Assembly (NCBI GenBank): GCA_937884735.1
Contig: CAKZYI010000625.1
Span: forward strand, 1-10,446
Source: an uncultured Pleurocapsa sp.
GTDB taxonomy: Bacteria > Cyanobacteriota > Cyanobacteriia > Cyanobacteriales > Xenococcaceae
DNA length: 10,446 bases
Direction: 5' to 3'
Below, in pieces: positions 6,685 through 10,446 of this stretch (its first letter is position 1; each line of letters opens with the position of its first letter). The translations under genes were made by a program, and so were the position numbers. The notes under the pieces are model-generated. The model searched no databases. It was not told the DNA's origin and saw nothing but the letters and a program-made list of their open reading frames with translations.

Positions 6685-7680
6685 TTATAGCTTGTATTTA
6701 AACTCAGAGTTGCCCGTATATTTAGATAATTCTGCTAACTCCGTCAAAGTTTTTGTTCCAGGATAGAATTTACCGTCAATTTCCCAGGTAGGAAAAGATT
6801 GAATTCCTGCTGCTAAACAAGCTTCTCTTTGAGGTTTTTTGCCTTGGGGATCGCATTCAAGATAGTTAACTTCACCAAACGCTTCTTCGCCAAATAACTG
6901 CTTTTGCTCGTAGCAGTGAGGGCACCAAAACGCACCATATTTTTTCGCGCCAGTATCAGTTAGATGTTTTGCTAACGCTATTTCTGCTTCTCCAGAAGTC
7001 GTAGTAATATCCCAACCTTTGGGTGGGGTAGGTTGTCCGACAGGCTCAGGAATAGGAATTAAGCCATCGACATCTGCTACTTCTTCTACGCTATTGGCGT
7101 TGGCAATAGGGGAATTAACGTTAGAGTAAATGCCAAGAGTAACTACTATCGTAAGCAAACCAACAATCAAACCTGTAAACACTATCTGTCCAAGATCTTC
7201 CCAGTCTCTACCAGTGAGGGTAAAAACCAACAGACTCAAAGAAAATAAAGCTGAACCAATACAGTACGGACACAGTGTTTTCAATTCAGTAGCCAAAACA
7301 TACATCAAGTAGCCACTAAACACCGCCATCGCGATACTACCAGCGAGTAATAACCACCAGGTGTAATTTTCTAGCTGTTTTTTAAGATTTTTTTGTTTAT
7401 CTCGATCTACTGCAAAAGGAACAAGAGCGAAAGCAGCCATGGCAATATATGCTAGACAGCCAAATAGACTTAATGGCAGACCAAACACAGTTGCATAGGC
7501 ACTATCAAGTACTCCACTACAGCCAGCACCAGCAGATGCCTCAATAGAACAAGCTGGGCCACTCCCAGTTAATTTAGTAACTGTTAAATAAGCAGTCAAA
7601 ACTGCTCCCGCAATGGCGATCGCGCCAATGATAGGTCGTGACCAGCGGTATATCCAGGGTAAAGAACGTCTACGGCGCAT
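6685..7680 (-). CDS. VKOR-thioredoxin fusion (disulfide-forming vitamin K epoxide reductase homologue)
   Basis: The 331-aa protein combines a membrane VKOR domain (about residues 15-185, five predicted spans) with a lumen/periplasm-facing thioredoxin-like domain (about 225-320). VKOR residues are all visible: loop cysteines Cys44 and Cys54 and the quinone-side CPYC (137-140). The thioredoxin part has CPHC (253-256) and another pair, Cys276 and Cys288. Electrons would pass from substrate protein to CPHC, to the loop pair, to CPYC and then to quinone, so it introduces disulfides into exported proteins. The plant chloroplast homologue LTO1 is needed for photosystem II assembly. Length and architecture match cyanobacterial homologues. 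ATG 7680 is followed by MRRRR, a basic N-terminus fitting a cytoplasmic end. It lies 188 bases downstream of btpA on the same strand; a TATAAT-like box at 7835-7830 could start its own transcript. Confidence 0.94.
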   Translation of the reverse strand: MRRRRSLPWIYRWSRPIIGAIAIAGAVLTAYLTVTKLTGSGPACSIEASAGAGCSGVLDSAYATVFGLPLSLFGCLAYIAMAAFALVPFAVDRDKQKNLKKQLENYTWWLLLAGSIAMAVFSGYLMYVLATELKTLCPYCIGSALFSLSLLVFTLTGRDWEDLGQIVFTGLIVGLLTIVVTLGIYSNVNSPIANANSVEEVADVDGLIPIPEPVGQPTPPKGWDITTTSGEAEIALAKHLTDTGAKKYGAFWCPHCYEQKQLFGEEAFGEVNYLECDPQGKKPQREACLAAGIQSFPTWEIDGKFYPGTKTLTELAELSKYTGNSEFKYKL

Positions 7681-7829
7681 AACTTAAGGATCAATCAGTG
7701 TATTTTTTCTATTCAAAAAGCAGATATTTTAGTTCCCATCACTAAGTATAGAAGTGTCCCTAAATTTAGAATGAGTTTTTGCTTAAAATCTACTTAATAT
7801 AGACAAATGGTTAATTATTTGTTGTCCAA

Positions 7830-7835
7830 ATTATA
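7830..7835 (-). promoter_or_regulatory. Possible -10 box for the VKOR gene
   Basis: Read on the minus strand this is TATAAT, a perfect -10 hexamer, 149 bases before the VKOR start codon. No good -35 lies 16-18 bases upstream, so this is weak evidence. If real, the VKOR gene has its own promoter and need not depend on btpA transcription. Confidence 0.25.
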
Positions 7836-7868
7836 GCCTGTGTTGATATTGAGCTTAGTTTTAAACTA

Positions 7869-8714
7869 CTAAAATTGTTTGACAGACCTATTGGATTCTA
7901 CTTTCTCAGCTTTTTTGGGAGCAGTTTTAGCTGCCTCTACGAACTGAGACACTCTGATGGGATCGATTGTTTCATTAATGTTGCCATAGCGTTTAAGAGA
8001 ACTAGAAACAATTACACCATCAGCAGCCTGCATTAGATTCGCAATATTTTCCCAATTTGCCCCACTACCAATAAACACAGGGGTTTTTCCTGCTGCTGCT
8101 GATGCCAATTCCAAATCTTCTTGAGTAGGAGGACTTCCTGTTGCCCAACCTGAAAGAATTACACCGTCGGCTAGACCTCGTTCGATTGTATCTTGAACTG
8201 CCACTGTTAAGTTAGGCGTTCCCAAAGGACGAGCGTGTTTGACCAATACATCAGCTAGGATTGCCACCTTTGAACCTAGTTCTCGGCGATATCGAAGCAA
8301 CTCATGGGCTTTACCCTCAATTAATCCTTGATCCGTAGCCATAACTCCCGTCAAGACATTGACGCGAATAAAATCAACTTCCGTGCAAGTTGCGATCGCC
8401 ATAGCACTGCGAGCATCATTACGCAGAACATTGATCCCAATTGGTAACATGACCATTCCTTTGAGGCGATCGACAATTAAAGTCATAGCACTTACTATGG
8501 CAGGATCGACACAATCCTTAGCAAAGGGAGCATCAAAAAAGTTTTCAATAATAATGGCATCTACACCACCAGCAGATAAGGCTGTGGCTTCTTGTTCTGC
8601 TCTTGCAATCACCTCCTTTAGCTTGCCTTTCCAACGTGGAGAGGTAGGCAAAGGGGATAGATGAACCACGCCAATTACGGGATTATCCGTTTTAAAAATA
8701 TGTTTTAATATCAC
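7869..8714 (-). CDS. btpA: Photosystem I biogenesis protein BtpA
   Basis: The product is a BtpA/SgcQ-family TIM-barrel protein. Signature blocks are IGVVHLSPLPTSPRW near the N-terminus, AGGVDAIIIENFFDAPF, VDFIRVNVLTGVMATDQGL, ILADVLVKHARPLGTPNL, DGVILSGWATGSPP and TPVFIGSGANW. In Synechocystis BtpA is a thylakoid-associated protein needed for stable accumulation of the photosystem I core proteins; its exact chemistry is not settled. I chose GTG 8714 (281 aa): GGTGGAG lies 5 bases upstream and the product begins ILKHIFKTDNPVIGVVHL, close to the known N-terminus. The frame extends upstream to a TTG at 8750, but those 12 residues (NRRNKPRGG...) do not look conserved. The tail after about residue 260 is lysine- and serine-rich and variable. 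rimO is divergent upstream; the VKOR gene follows downstream. Confidence 0.94.
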   Translation of the reverse strand: MILKHIFKTDNPVIGVVHLSPLPTSPRWKGKLKEVIARAEQEATALSAGGVDAIIIENFFDAPFAKDCVDPAIVSAMTLIVDRLKGMVMLPIGINVLRNDARSAMAIATCTEVDFIRVNVLTGVMATDQGLIEGKAHELLRYRRELGSKVAILADVLVKHARPLGTPNLTVAVQDTIERGLADGVILSGWATGSPPTQEDLELASAAAGKTPVFIGSGANWENIANLMQAADGVIVSSSLKRYGNINETIDPIRVSQFVEAAKTAPKKAEKVESNRSVKQF

Positions 8715-9187
8715 GCTGACTCCACCACGCGGTTTATTTCTCCTGTTCAAAAGTTATTATTATCTCAGACAAAGCTTAATACTGTACATACTCATCTCAA
8801 GTCTGTTATTAAACATATTTCTCGGGCAAATCCTGTAATTTTACTAATGATTAATTCCCACCGAGGATTTTATCTGTTAATATATTTTAACGAAAAGGTT
8901 ATTTACGTATCCCAGCAGATATGTATAGCCAAAAGTTCAAAACCCGTCAGAAATGGTGTCTTGAATAATTAATAGTTTTGCGGAAAAAACTGTCTGGTTA
9001 GCTCCTGCTCCGCCGCGAAACTAGGGAGTATAATCCAACAGTTGGTCTAAATAATATTTATATCCATTGTCATATAGCTGTTAAAGACCAGGGGTAAACG
9101 CTCCAAACAAACAAGGCAAGCGAGTCTGACTAAAAAATACAAACTTATAACAACCTTTGTATTGGTCTTTTAAATTTAGGATAAAGA
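8715..9187. other. Spacer between divergent btpA and rimO
   Basis: This 473-base stretch must hold the promoters of both btpA (-) and rimO (+), but I find no convincing -35/-10 pair for either. The btpA-proximal half is plain AT-rich DNA. The rimO-proximal half has a minus-strand reading frame with protein-like composition, listed separately. No tRNA or other structured RNA was recognised. Confidence 0.6.
8937..9179 (-). pseudogene. Possible unidentified coding relic upstream of btpA
   Basis: One minus-strand frame runs from about 9179 to TGA 8939-8937 with only two internal stops (TAA 9083-9081, TAG 9023-9021). It reads as plausible protein: NLKDQYKGCYKFVFFSQTRL, then LFGAFTPGL, a stop, QLYDNGYKYYLDQLLDYTP, a stop, FRGGAGANQTVFSAKLLIIQ. 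There is no start codon with a ribosome site, and rimO begins just beyond its 5' end. The Gly/Tyr-rich segments suggest a real former gene rather than noise, but I do not recognise the family. It could be the 3' end of a gene lost when rimO came to lie here. Confidence 0.3.
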
Positions 9188-10446
9188 ATGGCAAATAAGC
9201 CAACCATAGCCATGTCCCATTTGGGATGTGAAAAAAACCGTATAGATTCAGAACATATGCTGGGCTTACTAGCTCAAGCAGGTTATCAAGTAGACTCCAA
9301 CGAAGAATTAGCCGATTATGTAATCGTCAACACTTGTAGTTTTATTCAAGAGGCGAGAGAAGAGTCGGTTCGTACTTTGGTTGAACTAGCCGAAGCCAAT
9401 AAGAAAATCGTTATTACTGGCTGTATGGCACAGCACTTTAAAGGTGAATTACTAGAAGAGTTGCCTGAAGCTGTCGCAGTAGTAGGTAGTAGTGATTACA
9501 ATAAAATAGTCAATGTAATCGAAAGAACTGAGACAGGAGAAAGGGTGGAAGAAATCACCGAAGAACCTGTCTTTATAGCCGACGAAACCATTCCCCGTTA
9601 TCGTACTACGACTGAAGGAGTAGCATATTTAAGAGTTGCAGAAGGTTGTGACTATCGCTGTGCTTTTTGTATTATTCCTCATCTTAGAGGAAACCAGCGA
9701 TCGCGTTCCATCGAGTCTATTGTAGCCGAAGCAACTACCTTGGCGTCTCAAGGTGTTAAGGAAATTATCCTAATCTCCCAGATTACTACCAACTATGGAA
9801 TGGATCTGTATGGCAAACCCATGCTGGCAGAACTTTTAATCGAACTGGGGAAAGTTGATGTTCCTTGGATCAGAATTCATTATGCTTATCCTACTGGACT
9901 AACCTCCAAAGTGATTGCAGCTATTCGTGATACATCCAACGTCCTTCCCTACTTGGATTTACCCCTACAACATTCCCATCCAGAAATACTGCGGGCAATG
10001 AATCGCCCTTGGCAGGGAAGGGTAAATGATGGCATCATTGAGCGAATCAAACAAGAATTGCCAGAAGCAGTTTTGAGAACTACATTTATAGTGGGCTTTC
10101 CTGGAGAAACAGAGGAACATTTTCAACATTTAGTAGAATTCGTCCAACGTCATCAGTTTAATCACGTGGGAGTATTTACTTTTTCCCCAGAAGAAGGAAC
10201 ACCTGCTCATGATCTAGAAAACCAAGTCGATCCAGAAAAAGCTAATCATCGTCGAGATGTTTTGATGCAGATTCAGCAGCCTATTGCAGCTGCTCAGAAT
10301 AGAGCTTTAGTAGGCAAGAAACTGGAAGTATTGGTTGAACAAGAGAACCCCCGCTCTGGCGAATTAATTGGACGATCTATACAGTTTGCCCCAGAAGTAG
10401 ACGGGCTAGATTACGTTCGTGGAGAAGCATCTTTAGGATCGATTGT
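9188..10446 (+). CDS. rimO: Ribosomal protein uS12 methylthiotransferase RimO (3' end cut by window)
   Basis: This radical-SAM enzyme adds a methylthio group to the conserved aspartate of ribosomal protein S12, using two [4Fe-4S] clusters. The N-terminal UPF0004 domain has Cys14 (SHLGCEKNRIDSE), Cys50 (VNTCSFI) and Cys79 (TGCMAQ). The radical-SAM motif is EGCDYRCAFC with Cys154, Cys158 and Cys161, followed by IPHLRGNQRSR. DLPLQHSHPEILRAMNR (257-273), TFIVGFPGETEE and a C-terminal TRAM domain from about residue 375 (VGKKLEVLVEQ) complete the plan. Residues to 419 plus two bases are in the window, probably lacking about 20 residues. AGGA at 9178-9181 sits 6 bases before ATG 9188 and fixes the start. 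RimO rather than MiaB is indicated by SHLGCEKNRIDSE and SFIQEAREES. It is divergent from btpA. Confidence 0.96.
   Translation, partial: MANKPTIAMSHLGCEKNRIDSEHMLGLLAQAGYQVDSNEELADYVIVNTCSFIQEAREESVRTLVELAEANKKIVITGCMAQHFKGELLEELPEAVAVVGSSDYNKIVNVIERTETGERVEEITEEPVFIADETIPRYRTTTEGVAYLRVAEGCDYRCAFCIIPHLRGNQRSRSIESIVAEATTLASQGVKEIILISQITTNYGMDLYGKPMLAELLIELGKVDVPWIRIHYAYPTGLTSKVIAAIRDTSNVLPYLDLPLQHSHPEILRAMNRPWQGRVNDGIIERIKQELPEAVLRTTFIVGFPGETEEHFQHLVEFVQRHQFNHVGVFTFSPEEGTPAHDLENQVDPEKANHRRDVLMQIQQPIAAAQNRALVGKKLEVLVEQENPRSGELIGRSIQFAPEVDGLDYVRGEASLGSI

Noticed and set aside
7130..7312. 60-codon + strand ORF inside the VKOR gene
   Set aside because: It is antisense to VKOR transmembrane segments and has no ribosome site.
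7803..7822. ACAAAT/ATTTGT hairpin downstream of btpA as its terminator
   Set aside because: The stem is only 6 bp, AT-rich and without a T-tract, too weak to call.
8359..8664. 101-codon + strand ORF inside btpA
   Set aside because: It is antisense to strongly conserved BtpA motifs.
8715..8750. Longer BtpA starting at TTG 8750
   Set aside because: It uses a rare start codon; GTG 8714 has GGTGGAG 5 bases upstream and gives the family-like N-terminus.

Overview
The window looks like part of a cyanobacterial chromosome. At least eleven copies of the cyanobacterial HIP1 octamer (GCGATCGC) are scattered through genes on both strands. There is a photosystem I biogenesis gene (btpA), a VKOR-thioredoxin fusion of the cyanobacterial type and a cyanobacterial-style rimO. 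The DNA is AT-rich, and most starts lack a strong Shine-Dalgarno sequence. The genus cannot be fixed from this sequence alone.

Left part (1-4886, all + strand): an exported TPR-CHAT protein (187-2811) with an intact His/Cys protease-like dyad. Next comes an exported protein made of nine regular 34-residue TPR units (2893-3990), whose third unit is cut by an in-frame TAA. Last is a coiled-coil protein (4119-4886) whose C-terminus carries a J-domain-like HPD segment. The first two are both predicted to leave the cytoplasm and are only 81 bases apart, so they may be expressed and work together. That link is inference.

Middle part (4887-5886, about 1 kb without an intact gene): an 11-bp inverted repeat, a heptanucleotide repeat and a 12-bp palindrome. 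Then, on the minus strand, there is a heavily decayed but recognisable relic of a PhoX/DUF839-type phosphatase (about 5033-5700). The region ends with a likely promoter and a 16-bp perfect palindrome in front of a TVP38/TMEM64-family membrane protein (5887-6555, +).

Right part: convergent to the membrane protein, and separated from it by a long hairpin, lies the VKOR-thioredoxin gene (6685-7680, -). btpA lies upstream of it on the same strand (7869-8714, -). VKOR makes disulfides in thylakoid-lumen and periplasmic proteins, and BtpA supports photosystem I accumulation, so both serve maturation of the photosynthetic membrane. A spacer of about 470 bases, holding a possible unidentified coding relic, separates btpA from the divergent rimO (9188 to the window edge, +), which lacks only a short C-terminal piece.

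I found no RNA genes, CRISPR arrays or intact mobile elements. I see no convincing new multi-gene system. The best leads are the nonsense-interrupted TPR gene beside the TPR-CHAT protein, the coiled-coil/HPD protein and the PhoX relic.
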